A DNA stretch of 64,000 bases. Source: Sabellastarte sp. h YS-2021 (taxonomy: Eukaryota; Annelida; Polychaeta; Sabellida; Sabellidae). Shown here piece after piece: positions 12,200 through 24,299 of the stretch. The stretch's first letter is position 1; each line of letters begins with the position of its first letter. The notes under the pieces were generated by a model that was given only the letters and a program-made list of their open reading frames with translations, was not told the origin of the DNA and made no database searches. Made by a program: the position numbers and the translations under genes. The stretch spans positions 31,376,614 to 31,440,613 of the forward strand of contig OZ024930.1 of assembly GCA_964017235.1 (NCBI GenBank), in the 5' to 3' direction.

Positions 12200-13110
12200 C
12201 AAGTGTTAGATAATAAAGACATTAACAACTTTTAATTTTCAATAAAGAGTGCAAACAGAATCTTCACAATATAATATTTCTTTCTACCAGGATAAAAATT
12301 CAAGGATCAGCTTCCTCTTATTCCAGATGGTTTCTACAAAGATTGGCATTTCCTTACATTTAAGTTGCATTATGTACACAAATTTTTCATTATCTGACAT
12401 CTCAAGAATATTGTTTCCCTTTTTAGCTACTTTAGTGAGAAATAATAAATGCAAAATGTGGACAAAAGGTTTATAACAGCAGAGAAAGTGGATCTCATCC
12501 TCAATTTTTCATTTTAGCAAAATTGGCAAAATCCGTTAGTGAGCCATATAGTGATCTTTGAAATCCAGATAAAGATAGTTTAAGGTACCCTCATGTTTCA
12601 ATATGTTGATTAAATTTAACATAATTTCTCAACTTTGATTTTGTTGGAATGTCTTTTGACCATTCATAGTGCATTTCATCTCAAAACTTATCATTTGAAG
12701 ACTAACAGTTGAATTGTAGTGGGTAAATTGTTTATCCAAAATGCCGATATTTATTGCTTTGGATGAGGGTTGCCAATATCAATGTAGAAGTGTGTATATC
12801 AATATGAGCCAACTGATGTATAACATAAAACTTACATTTAAATATTTAAAATAAACCTTAAATCTGAAGAAATTATAAACTTTTACCTCATATTTTTGTA
12901 GATTTTCAAACGTCTTTGAACAGAACTGCTGTGTTGTGTTTTGGTTAATTTTGCTTTCTGTTCTAGAAATCTCTACTAGCAGCCATTAAGAACTAACCAT
13001 TGTGCATGTCCTAATATAAAATTTTATGAATATGTATGAGAATAAAATTCCCATTGTCATGTTGTAATTGTCCCTATAAATAAAAAAATAAAGCTTTTTC
13101 AGTCTCCTGG
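12200..13110. other. Non-coding stretch, nothing recognised
   Basis: AT-rich sequence without a supportable gene. Short open frames here have no recognisable motifs. Confidence 0.4.
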
Positions 13111-13111
13111 A

Positions 13112-14250
13112 TTTGGGGAATGAATGAATTGGGAGCCAGTGTAGTTCGTGTAGGAAGGGTGTGACATGAATAAATTTATTTAAATTGCACACAGTACGAA
13201 ATAAGGCATTTTGAACTCTTTGTAATCTGACAGTATATGCCTTTCTTGTGTAATAAAGCAGTGAGTTACAGTAATCCAGGGACAGCTAGCCAAGGCATTT
13301 GCCACCTTTACAGCTGTTTTATGATTTAAGTACCTGTGAACCCTTCGTAGTTCCCGGAGATGGTAGTAACATATGAGACATATATTAGCCATGTGTCTTT
13401 GCATTGAACTGTCAGCATCCAGGATTATACCAAGGTTATTGACCAATTCAGCTGGTTCCATGATATTGCCAAAAAAACTTACTGAGAAAGATGACTCTAG
13501 GGAGCTTCTGATTTGATCATCATCAATCACTATGAATTTCATTTTGTCAGGATTTAATTTAAGTTTATTATTTCTAATCCACACCTGAACAGCCTCTAGG
13601 CAATTTGCTAGTTCAGTGGTACTAGAATCATAGTTCCTTATAGAGTCAAGTTCCAAGTAAATTTGTGTGCCATCTGCATATAAGTGATGGGTAATATTGA
13701 ATTTAGATATGACTGAACTGAATGGGGATGTATATTTATAGGGTAAAAAACAGTGGCCCCAGCACTGAGCCCTGAAGTTGACCCTTTCCAAGACAGTGGC
13801 TACCCATAAGGTACCGTTGCATCTTCAAGACTGCCTTGCTGCTATACAAATACCTACATACTAACTGTCCAAAATATTTCAGCCCATTCCTCAAAGTTAG
13901 ACAATGTGCCTATAATACTCGGTTGAGTCAATCTGATGGTATAATTTTACATGTTCCTCAATACCAACCATCTATTTACAAATCCACAAAGCAGTTTGTT
14001 CTAAGCTTTGCATATGATGCTCCCAAAATATGGAATGAACTCCCGGATGATGTACGATCTGCCACTTCTATTGCTTCCTTCAGAAAAAAACTTAAGGCAT
14101 ACCTATTTGCCAAGCTTATCCTCCTTAGTATTTTCCACCTCATATGGCGTTTTCCGTGACTATGCAACTATGCTTATGATGTTGCGCCTTAGAGTCTGTC
14201 ACTTTGGCAGAGATTAAGCGCTATAAAAGTTGAATTGGAATTTGAATTTA
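13112..14250. mobile_element. CR1/L2-like LINE copy with inverted 5' half (twin-priming structure)
   Basis: 13112-13785 encodes, on the minus strand, a LINE RT segment running from the QGSVLGP region through HHLYADGTQIYLEL (about 13670) to FLHELHWLPI (about 13120). 13786-14250 encodes, on the plus strand, the part that follows directly: WLPI, LLYKYLHTNCPKYFSPF and ELPDDVRSATSIASFRKKLKAYLF, ending in the tail GAGATTAAGCGCTATAAAAG and short GAATT repeats. Both segments meet at the same HWLPI motif, as expected for one insertion whose 5' part was inverted during integration. Both halves are short and dead. Confidence 0.82.
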
Positions 14251-14639
14251 TGAAGCAGTAATTTTACTTCATTTTATATTATGTTGTATTGTACACACAG
14301 ATCTGAGTGACAAATATCCTCGTATGATGGAGCACAGTTTCAGGGAGGGATCCGTTTGTTTTTCCAAGCGTCATATCTAACTGGCTTTTAATGTGCTTTC
14401 TAGTGAGAGATTGAAGATGAAACTTGGCAGGTGTGTTGTTACAGAAGGCCACTACATGTTGTGACATATATTTGGGCTGACCTTGCTCTGCTGATGCAGA
14501 TATTTTTGTAGGACAGCAGGTGACAAATAAGAGTGTAAAATAAATGTGCATGTTTAAAACAATGAAAAGCTGTGGTCTCACACCAAGGCTAACAAAATGA
14601 CACCTAGCTGTATGTACACATAAATAAATAGCATCAGAG

Positions 14640-14990
14640 ATGCCAGTACCCCACAGCCTAGGGAAATATTTTTAACACCATGAGATATATAAGTACTGTA
14701 TTAGTACAAAGTTCAGGATACTTTCAGAGCACTGTCAGTTATAAAAAGGTCCAAACAATGTTTAAATAGAGAAAATAATGTCTAAGAGATAGATAATGCA
14801 TGTACTCTTTATCTACATATGGCATGGCCGAATTATGGTTTAGATGTTTTGAATATTACCATGCATACAGAAGTGGTAATACATTCAATGAATGCTTATG
14901 TGTGGTGTTGGAGCAAAATCTGTGGCTCATTTGATGAAATTCCATCTGTTACAATGGGAAGTAAAATTCTTAATGAATTATAATATGACT
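14640..14990 (+). repeat. Dispersed repeat, inverted copy at 51040-51480
   Basis: Phrases such as CCCACAGCCTAGGGAAA, AGTTCAGGATACTTTCAGAG, GAATATTACCATG and AGTGGTAATACATT recur in the same order, reverse-complemented, at 51040-51480. No coding capacity is seen. In both places it sits next to LINE fragments and the ~145-bp satellite, so these pieces may have moved together. Confidence 0.75.
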
Positions 14991-15255
14991 TTAACAGTGC
15001 TTAATCTGCATCAAAAGACAGACCCAAAGGTGCAACAAGATTTTAAAGGTCAAGGTCACTACAACAAGGTCAAAGGTCAAATCAAGGTCACACCATGATG
15101 CTGCACACCTACAACCCCTAGCTAATGTCCCTACCAAGTATCAACTTTTTACACCTTACGGTTTCCGAGATATAGCCCAGACACGATTTTATAGGTCAAG
15201 GTCACTACGGCAAGGTCAAAGGTCAAATCAAGGTTAGACTAGTACGCACCATGGA
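14990..15255 (-). repeat. ~145-bp satellite, part 1 (interrupted by a LINE)
   Basis: About two units with the phrases GTCAAGGTCACTAC, GGTCAAAGGTCAAATCAAGG, CCCTACCAAGTATCAACTT and GGTTTCCGAGATATAGCCC. It is the same family, in the opposite orientation, as the array at 50318-51010. It continues at 18918-19320 after the LINE. Confidence 0.8.
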
Positions 15256-15544
15256 GACATTTTTCTAGAAATTTCATCTGTCGTTTTGATACACATAGTA
15301 TTTTACATGGGAAAACTACCTCAAATATTGCTTATTATGTATTATCTGTAGTTAGATGGTGTTTTTATATTTTTATCTCTACTCAACCTACTGTTATACC
15401 TACTTCCTAAAATAGCAGGTATTATCACACTTTCAACCGGGAATTATCGTCCATTTGCATGAAATATTTTAAATAACTATAATATTATGTGAATCCAACC
15501 AACAAACTTGTGTCTTGTTTGTTTTTTTTTGTTAATTTTCATTC
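15256..15544. other. Unassigned stretch between satellite and LINE
   Basis: This may be the 5' untranslated part of the LINE that follows, or an older insertion. No motif decides between these. Confidence 0.3.
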
Positions 15545-18500
15545 AGTTTATATATACTACTCCTGTGTTGGTGTCTGGTGGGTTGGCACTTAGCTTAAGG
15601 TGAGACTGTAGTGTGGGGTGTTAGGGTACCTGTGAGTCGCCCACAGGACGAAGAGTTGTGATTGAGTTAGATTAGGGACATATTCTTGAGACCCTCCACA
15701 GGAGAGTCTAGATTAGGGTGACATACTTGAACTGTCCCACCAGTCATGATTAGTCTTTGGGTACTCCTCTTTATGGCACTGTTTACAGTTGCATTGGCTC
15801 ATAGGTCTGAGTGTTTCCACAGTAGTGTATCCAATACATTAAGTACCACAATGATCAGAACTGTAAAAAATTTTCGTACTCTTGTTCAAGTCACAATTTT
15901 TCTAATATGGTCAATGGAAGATGGCTAATGTTGTTACTATTACTGGGTGGGGATGTGTCCCTCAACCCTGGTCCTCTTACATTGGGTGTATTGAATACCA
16001 GATCCGTAAGGAATAAGGGCCCTCTCCTTGCCGATATTGAAGCATCAAATGACCTTGACATTCTTTGTTTCACTGAAACACAGGTTCACCCCTTTGATTC
16101 AGATAGCTTTTTATGATCCATTACTCCTGCTGATTACATATTTCCTCAAAGGCCTTGTCCCTCAGGTATTGGTGGCGGTGTTGGTTTTTTCATTAGATCA
16201 TCCTACAGCCCCTATCTCTATCAGTCATTTGAGAACATGATGGTGTCTCTTGGGCTTCATGGCCATTCATTGTTGCTTGCCTGTGTCTATAGCCCTCCAG
16301 TATCATGTACCTGCAATTTTCAGGAAGAATTTATGTCCTTTGTTGGTTTCTTGTCATCCGTCAACTCCTCATATCATATTTTTGGTGATTTTAATATTCA
16401 GGTCGATGTACCAGGTGATGATGATCATTAATTTATGACCTTTCTTGACTCATGTGATCTGAAACAGTTAGTTAAACAACCTACGCATCTGCATGGTCAC
16501 ACACTAGATCTCATTCTTTCTCCCAGCGATCAGGATACTATTGTCGATGTCAACATTTGTGATTTTGTATCTGATCATGCATTAGTCAAATACTCAATTG
16601 TCCTGCCTCATCAAGCTACTCATACTCCAAATAAGGTTAAATGCAGAAGGTACCACCGTATCAACATGTCCAATTTCTGCTCTGATCTTAAGAATACTTC
16701 CTTTGTTAAATCTCCCGCTAATACTGTTGTTGACCTTTATGACCAGTATGTACATGACTTGGTGGATGTTCTCGACAAGCAGACACCACTGATATCTAGA
16801 CTGAAAAAGAAAGATTCTGCAGATTGGGTGTCTGATTCTTATCGACATGCTAAGTCCCTTAGACATCAGTTTGAAAGAACTTGGCATAGGACCAAGAATC
16901 CACTGAACAGGTCAGATTCGTCACCAAATAGCTTGGTGTAATTCACTGGTTAACAAGGATAGGTCAGACTACTATAGTAAACTTTTCTCTGATAATAGTC
17001 AAGACCCTAGAAAAATATGGCAGGTGCTGCGAAAAACCCTGAGTAGGGTCTCTGAGGTGACACTTCCACCTCACGAGTCTGACAAGGCATTGGCTGATCA
17101 GTTTGCCTCCTTTTTCCATAATAAAATCAAGACAATTAGAGATACTTTCATCCCCTCTGGCACTGAAAAGGATGTTCATCCTTCTTCGGATCCTCCGAAA
17201 ATTATTGCCTTTACAAAGTTCCTCAAGATACTGTCGACAAGATCATCAGAAACTCGCCTGCGAAATCCTGCCTGTTGGATCCATGGCCTACATTTCTCAT
17301 CAAAGAGTGTAGTGACATACTTTTACCATCAATTACAAAGTTGGTTAACTGCTCACTAATGGAGAGTTGCATCCCTGACGGTTTCAAAACTGCTGTAGTT
17401 ACTCCTCTTATTAAAAAGGCTACTCTTCCTGCAGATGATTTAAAAATTATCGTCCTGTATCTGGCCTTAGTTTCATATCTAAATTGGTTGAACGAGTGGT
17501 TCCTAAGCAACTGTTAGAACATATTCATAACTTAGACAATCCATATCAATCAGCATATAAAGCAGGTTGCTCGACTGAGACAGCTCTTCTTTCTATAAAA
17601 AATGAAGTTCATCTATCTTTGTCAAGAGGCGAACTGACTGCCCTGATACTGCTTAATCTCGCGGAAACATTTGATACAATTAATCATTCCACCCTTCTTC
17701 ATTGTCTTCAGACCTGGTTTGAAACTGGTGGTTCTGTTCTGAAATGGTTTACCTCCTACTGATCTGAGCGCTATCAGTCAATAAAAATTGGTTCCACTCT
17801 CTCTGATCTTTGTAAACTCCTGTTTGGTGTGCCCCAAGGATCTGTCTTGGGTCCTTTATTATTTTCTCTGTACAAAACCCCCCTTAGTGTGGTTATTGGT
17901 AAACACAAAGGAGTAAAGTTTCACTGTTATGCAGATGATACTCAAGTTTATATCCATCTATCCCAGAAGAATTCATCTGCTGCCTTTGAAAAGTTGAACA
18001 GGTGCCTGGACGATATAAAGAAGTGGATATCAGCCAGTAAACTCAAACTTAATCCAGATAAAACTATGTTTATTGTATTTGGTTCAAAAAGACAGAGAGA
18101 CAAATTGAAAGGATATTTTCCATCTACCAACTTGGGTAGTCTTCTCCACCCTGCTGAGTGGGTCAAGAATCTGTTTGTGCGGTTTGATTCTGATTTTTCC
18201 TTGTCCAAACATGTTCAGAATGTCTGCAAAAGTTGTTTTGTGCAACTCTGTGATTTTAGACATGTCAGGCATGATGCTTCTGTTCTTGTGTCCAATGCTC
18301 TTGTTAGTAGTCAGCTGGACTACTGTAACTCACTTTTCAGGAGTCTTTCGAAGTTCAATCTTCATAAATTACAGTGCATCCAAAAGAGTGCAGCCAGAAT
18401 CGTATACCAAATACCAGCAAGTACACTATAACTCCTGTTCTTAAGAAACTGCATTGGCTTCCTGTTGAACATTGCTCAGTCTTTAAAATATCCACTCTTG

Positions 18501-18918
18501 TTTATAAGTTTTTCCACACTGATTTTCCAAAGTATTTTGCTCCATATATCTCTTCCTACACTAGTTCTTACAGTACCAGGCGCAGTCAGAATGGTGGAAA
18601 TTTCCTTGTCATACCCAAGTTTCAATCCTCAGTCCATAAATCTGTCAAACAGTTTGGTCATATTTTTCGCTTTTGATACTCTTACAGTTTGGAATGCTCT
18701 TCCTGTGGAGATTTCTGTGTCCCCCTCTCTTGCTTCCTTCAGAAAACGCCTCAAAACCTACCTTTACACCAAGGCATACCCTCCTTAGTCTTACTTACCC
18801 CTGGTGTTCTCTGTGGTGCTTGAACTCTTTTCTGTCCTCTTTTTGTTTTGTTGCAACTTAGAGTCCCCTTTGAATTGGGGAGATTAAGCACTATAAAAGT
18901 CCAATTAGAATTAGAATT
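15545..18918 (+). mobile_element. Near-full-length, decayed CR1/L2-like LINE with 2A-like motif
   Basis: Plus-strand order: 5' untranslated part; a hydrophobic leader and 2A-like motif (15907-15975); an APE-type endonuclease (VLNTRSVRNKGP, ETQVHPFDSDSF, IFGDFNIQ at 16380, DFVSDHALV at 16560); and a reverse transcriptase (YQSAYKAGCSTETALL at 17545, FDTINHSTLLH, GVPQGSVLGPLLF at 17830, CYADDTQVYI at 17925, SKLKLNPDKT). A C-terminal domain follows (WLPVEH, FRKRLKTYLY), then a 3' tail with GAGATTAAGCACTATAAAAG and ATTAGA repeats. The frame is broken at least six times, with stops (for example at 16429 and 17761) and frameshifts, so it is inactive. It sits inside the ~145-bp satellite. The 5' limit is uncertain. 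Confidence 0.88.
15946..15975 (+). other. 2A-like ribosome-skipping motif in LINE
   Basis: The codons read GGDVSLNPGP, close to the 2A consensus D(V/I)ExNPGP, with Ser in place of Glu. It follows a Leu-rich hydrophobic run (RWLMLLLLL). 2A-like motifs at the N-terminus of CR1/L2-type LINE proteins are known from sea urchins, molluscs and lancelets. In such proteins the break falls between the last Gly and Pro. Whether this variant is active cannot be read from sequence. Confidence 0.6.
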
Positions 18919-19325
18919 AGTTGTACACCTACACCCCCTAACCAATGTCCCTAGTAAGTATCAACTTCTTACACCTCACAGTTTAAGAGATATAGCCCGG
19001 ACAAGATTTTATAGGTCAAGGTGAATAAAGCAAGGTCAAATCAAGGTCAGACCATAACGGTGCACACCCACACCCCCTAACCAATGTCCCTACCAAATAT
19101 CAACTTCCTACACCTTACGGTTTCCAAGACATAGCCCGGACAAGATTTTATAGGTCAAGGTCACTACAGCAAGGTCAAAGGTCAAATCAAGGTCAGACCA
19201 TGACGTTGCACACCTACACATCCTAACCAATGTCCCTACCAATATCAACTTCCTACACCCTACGGTTTGTGAGATGCACCCCAGACAAACTTTTTCCCGC
19301 CACCCGCCCTTAAGGGCTTAGAGGT
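18918..19325 (-). repeat. ~145-bp satellite, part 2, ending in a GC-rich hairpin head
   Basis: About three units of the family seen at 14990-15255. The end at 19290-19325 reads TTTTTCCCGCCACCCGCCCTTAAGGGC, the inverted counterpart of the hairpin-plus-GC head at 50318-50410. This shows the array belongs to a unit with a defined head. Confidence 0.78.
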
Positions 19326-19329
19326 AAAA

Positions 19330-20220
19330 ACCTGTTGGAACTAAGGTCACACATTAATTTGTTCAACTCTGCCAATGGGAATTTTATTTATCTGTGGTCT
19401 TTAACAGGCATCTGAGACTCATTTAAGAACAGTAATATAATATTTAAATATTATATACCTACCGATTCACTACACTAATGTTGATGATTGGTTGCGTTAT
19501 GGAGGTGGCATTATGGTTTAGTGGTGTTTTGATTGGTTTTCAGTTTTATAATATGTTTTGCAAATTTGGTATGCGCATATGTTTCTTACAAAGGTTGGAC
19601 TGTAAAGACTTAACAAGTCTTTATACCACTGATCCAGAATGTCTTGTCTGTCAGTGGTTAAGTTACCATTCTGATACACCTTATTAATTTTAACATCTGT
19701 TTTGGTCCCAGGTTGTGCTATTTATTCCAAAACTTCTTAGGATTATTTTAACTGGAATTTTCAATTTTGGAAAAGTAGGATTGGTTATATCATTTTTCTG
19801 TCTGTCTTAATATTTTCTCAAAAGTTTTTTGAGATTCCAGAAACTTACATCTCAGTCTATTTTTACAATTTCTATGCCCTCTGAAATTTTGAAATTTCTT
19901 TTTCATGATTAACCATTGCCTGCCATGACTTTTTAAAATTCCTGTGACCAATAGGGTTTTGAATTTTGCATTTTTTCTTTAGCTGCTTTTGTATTCATTT
20001 AAAGTTTATATATTTGTCTATTTCATTAACAATGACATTAAGCAAATTGTCATAGATACAGTCAAATGATTTTTTCATTCTATGATCACGACTTGTTGTT
20101 CATGAAAAATTATGAAATGTTATGGTAATCATAAATTCTTTATCCAATAGTACATTTGAATCATCATTTATAAGTTTTTTTGTCTGCACATTTGTCAAAG
20201 TGTTCATATTAGTAGTATTA
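19330..20220. other. Non-coding stretch, nothing recognised
   Basis: T-rich sequence without a supportable gene or clear repeat. Confidence 0.4.
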
Positions 20221-20930
20221 GGGGGTGATTATACTGGGTTTGAGGAGGAAGGAAACTTGAGGAGTTTAAGTTTATCCTTAAATTTATGGGTTTTTTAAAG
20301 TTACGGCTTTAAGTAAGGTCATAAATTTAAGGAGTTTAAGATAAAATGATAGTTAAGGGGGAAGAATGGATCATTTAAAGGACTTTTTTTAAAAAGAAAA
20401 AATTAGGGCTGTGAGTTTAAGACTTTAAGTAGAGGAAAGTGTTTGTAAAAGGTCTGTTTATATGAAAACATGCACAAATCATTTAAAGGACTTTAAAAAG
20501 ATTAGGGCTTTGAGTTAAGACTTTAAGTAGAGCAAAGTGTTTGTAAAAGGCCTGTTTATATGAAAACATGCGAGGCACAAGAATTTGACAAACACTTCAA
20601 ACTGTATAATGCTGTTTTTATGAAAACATGCACGAGGCACAAGAATTTGACACTTTAAACTGCATAATGCATAAAATTTGGATAACATTTTGAAAATAAA
20701 GCATAAAAGGTACACAGTATCAAGCAAGTCCACGCACACACACAAGCTTAATAATAATAATTTATAGATCATTTATACACATGATCTAAGGCACACCATA
20801 TGGTCAATGTTTATAAATCTCTTTAAATCCCATTTGAATGAAGTAGGCACTGAACGGAAACCCATAAATTTAAGGATAAACTTAAACTCCTCAAGTTTCC
20901 TCCCTCCTCAAACCCAGTATAATCACCCCA
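20221..20930. mobile_element. MITE with ~70-bp terminal inverted repeats
   Basis: The left end (20221-20296) and right end (20862-20930) are inverted copies sharing GGGTGATTATACTGGGTTTG, GAAACTTGAGGAGTTTAAG and TTATCCTTAAATTTATGGG. The inside has direct repeats around TTTGTAAAAGGCCTGTTTATATGAAAACATGC. No transposase is encoded. A partial inverted copy is at 26850-27345, and the few bases outside the left end (AGTAGTATTA) recur there, so the true end may lie slightly further out. Confidence 0.78.
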
Positions 20931-21845
20931 TATTATAAACAAAAGCAATAAACAAATATGCAAACAACAAACGGACAGACAGAGAGGTATTAACAGACAC
21001 TTACATCTCATGCTGAAAGTTTAGAACTAGTTGTTTATTTTGAAATTAACATGTTTTACACATATGTAATAAAAGTTTTATTGATTGGTCCACTATTACA
21101 TTTCGTTCAAATATAGTCTTGCATTGCCTAATCACGATAACCAGACAGACACTTGTATACATCAAATATACATGAAATATGTTTAAACACAAATTTTCCA
21201 GATTTAGTTTTAATCCCTAGCATTTTTGTACTGTTTGTAATTAGAAAAGCACCCTGACCTAAAGAAGGCAAAACATCTTTTTAATATCTCCGAAACATAG
21301 ATGACCAGCTTGGCCTCTAACTTCTCATACATCGCTCGACCAAAGTTGTTATCCTATTGAGATATTGTTGAGACAGTAGTATGGGAAATGAGAAAGCTAT
21401 AAGTGGGGTGTAACCCAAGTTTTCTGCCACTGACATGATATTACCACTTTCCAAAAAAAAAAAGATGTTTATCCCATGAATTTTAGCATACGAATCCTGT
21501 TTCCAGGATGTGTGTCCCAGTCTCATTTTATTGGATAATACCAATATCATATCAAGGTGCCAAAATTTCTACAAGTGAGAATGACTTGCTGTGGTTCCAG
21601 ATTCTCAAGTTAAGTTCCAGTTCTACATGTCTCAAATCAAGATCTTGCACCTGTCATGGAAGGAAAATAAAAGTGTCTAGAGGAAAACCGTATTGAAGAT
21701 TAGGTATCAGTAATTTTACACATCAATCAGAGCATTTCAAGTCGTGATTGATACTAAGTGTTCTCATTGATTTGCCAAATAGTGGAAAGTGGCAGCTGAA
21801 GAGCCTGAAATTTTGATGGTCATAGTCATTACTTTTACTAAGGTA
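20931..21845. other. Non-coding stretch, nothing recognised
   Basis: AT-rich sequence without a supportable gene. Confidence 0.4.
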
Positions 21846-21849
21846 ACCT

Positions 21850-21990
21850 TGCATCCTCTCTAGTATGACCTGGCTATGATATTGGACTCACAATCACTGA
21901 ATTTGATACATGATCAGTTGCATCTTAATGTCTGTCTTTTGATGGAGATTAAGCCATATAAAAGTCTACATTAGAATAGATTTACATTAG
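21850..21990 (+). mobile_element. Possible tRNA-derived SINE with LINE-type tail
   Basis: GACCTGGCTATGATATTGGA followed by CTCACAATCACTGA resembles the D and anticodon arms of a tRNA-derived SINE. The end has GGAGATTAAGCCATATAAAAG and ATTAGA repeats, close to the 3' tail of the LINEs at 14250 and 18918. Such tail sharing is how SINEs borrow the LINE machinery. Box B is not clear. Confidence 0.4.
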
Positions 21991-22530
21991 AAAGTGCTCT
22001 ATAATGCCAAATAATGGGTATCTTTAGCATAGAGAAACATCAAAATGTAAAATTGAACACTGATTTTTTGATAAAATAACGAAATAAGGTACAAGCTTTT
22101 TTATTGACTGACAGCATGCATTCTAAAGCTTCTCAAATGTGATAACTATTTACATAAAAAAGTTTTACATAAATAAAATTTTACAGATTTTACATTAAAT
22201 AATATATTTTGTGAAGTACATGAATTTCATTAAAGTCAATTATATAATATCTATGAATTAATCTAAGCACATTATGGCCAATATAAGAGATAGGAACACC
22301 ACATTGAATAATTAATGGTGGCTTTTATTCTGCTCACACTTGCTGCTACATTGAAAAAATACACATTTTATTTAAAACGATAGATAAAGGTATACTACAA
22401 ACTGTCAGTGATGTGTCCCATGTAGTTGTTGCTATAACAGATTCTTTTCAGCTGCTGTCTTCAATAGCATGATTCTGCAGTATGCATTAAAACATTTACA
22501 CACACTGTCTTTTCACTTTTTTCCTTATAT
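21990..22530. other. Non-coding stretch, nothing recognised
   Basis: AT-rich sequence downstream of the ATPase fossil. No gene is seen. Confidence 0.4.
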
Positions 22531-22531
22531 C

Positions 22532-23276
22532 TTAAAATGAAAACACTGCACCACTTTGGCTTGTGTTTTTATAAGCATCATCATCAGTACCACTGTTGTT
22601 GTCTTCTGATTCCAAATCACTGGCATCACTCTCGGCCTCATTGTTTTCTGATTGCGTATCGGTTGTATCGGCATCCTCTGAATCATCTGAATCATCCTCT
22701 TGGGAAAATAGATCTTCAAACATAAATTTGTTTTTGGCCAAAACCCATCGGATAATCTTTTCTACATTGCGGTGCTTGCCAACAAGTTCATTGATTTCTT
22801 CCAAGATCAAATTATGCACGCCATTCTTCTGAAGGTTGAACATGGACTCTAAAAGCTGCTTGTACTGACTGAGAAAGTCCTGTTTATACTTTTCCAGCAT
22901 CTCAGCATGAGCTTTTCTTGCTGATTCTTTTTCCGATGTGCCATCAGCAATATACTGGTCACAAATTTCCTCCCATTCGTCCCTATGCATTTCTTTAGCA
23001 TCTTCAAACAGTTTTGTTTTTGCTCTCTAGATCCTCATCAAAAGCATCCTGTAGTTTCTGTTTTTTATTCCTTGGTTCCTTTGGAGAGACCTCTTCATTC
23101 CCCTTTTTATCATATACACACCCATACATTAAATGTTTTTGTAAGTTATCCCAGTCATCGAATAATATGCCACAGTATCTGCATGGTATGGTGTTTGAAA
23201 CTTCCATGTCACTTTCTGAATCTTCTGCTTCAGAGAAGGAATCAGATGGTGTCACAGCATTTATACCCCTACCCAC
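22532..23276 (-). mobile_element. Zinc-finger and acidic region next to the packaging ATPase (fossil part)
   Basis: The minus strand shows a C2H2-type finger (CRYCGILFDDW...LQKHLMYGC, about 23120-23185), a basic patch, a helical stretch (YKQDFLSQYKQLLESMFNL), and an Asp/Glu/Ser-rich tail (about 22540-22700). It follows the ATPase on the same strand and probably belongs to the same old gene unit. I do not recognise a family for it. Confidence 0.55.
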
Positions 23277-24187
23277 TTGCTCTGTATTTGGGATACCCGG
23301 TGGGGTGGTAGACTTTGATTGGGTTGTGCCATTTCAGATGGGGGTGTCTGCTTTTGTTTATCAATAAAGTTTTGACTTTGCACAGAAATTCCAGATCCAT
23401 TCTGTTTGTCCACTGGTGGAATGAAAATATTTGTAACTAATCTCTGGCTCATTGGTGTGTTTACTTTTCCATCGATAAGCAAATATCCGAATGCTGGTAA
23501 TGTAGCCTTTCTGTACACTGACAAAAATGTATCCAATTTGCTGGGAAACATAAACCTGCCAAGCTGTGCTATTTGGTCCTGAGACATTGGCGATTTAAAT
23601 AGTACTAAATATTGTGTGTTCCTGCGCTGTGTTACACTATTTTTGCCCTTAGGAAAAAGTGACTGAGTCAAAATAATAACACTTAAATTTCGATGATGAG
23701 AGCCTTGTGTGAATAAATCTGACACTGCCTTGTTATTTCCCGCGATATCCATCATATCATCTAATACAATAACATTATTGTTGTCTGTATGGAAGAAGCG
23801 GTCTGCATCTAAATCATCTGGAATGCCTCTGATAAATTCTATTTTTGGCTTTACATTCATCATCAGTGTATCATACAGTGGTTGCCAACGTTTATACAGG
23901 TAAATTATTCTCTGTGGAATTGGATTGATTTTATAATTTTCCAGCACTTTCCTGATAAAAAAAGTCTTCCCCGAACCCGTTGGGCCACTGATTGTCATAG
24001 TGAATGGGTGCTGAAATGCATAGTCTACATCCTCAATCAGTTCCATGATGCTGTTATCCATCGGTGTCTGCATAATGTGATTATCTTTGTGCTTTAACAT
24101 TTGGTGTCGTTTAAGATTGCATTTCCAACGGTAGCACTTGTCACAGGAAAAGCACTTAAATGTCTTTGGTGTAGTCATGATGTGCAT
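23261..24187 (-). mobile_element. Fossil A32-like (FtsK/HerA) packaging ATPase, Polinton/adintovirus type
   Basis: Motifs in order: a C2H2 finger (KCFSCDKCYRWKCNLKRHQM, about residues 12-35), Walker A (TISGPTGSGKTFFIRKVL, about 68-85), Walker B (VIVLDDMMDIAG, about 145), and the box SHHRNLSVIILTQSLFPKG with RRNTQYLVLFKSP. This set is typical of the genome-packaging ATPases of Polintons and related virus-like elements. The motifs look preserved, but no capsid, protein-primed polymerase, integrase or protease gene is nearby, so this is an isolated relic of a larger element or a gene carried away from one. Age not determined. Confidence 0.7.
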
Positions 24188-24299
24188 GTGAATGATAGGT
24201 TAACAATGATGCAATACAGGCAAAAATACCCCATTTCATATAGAAGGTTAGAGGCATTAGGACACGTTTCTCTGCAATAAAGGCTTCTTAATTTAAGTT

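Noticed and set aside
20515-20772. Open frame of 85 residues, also found at 26936-27133
   Set aside because: It occurs only because the MITE is present twice in opposite orientation. It has no domain.
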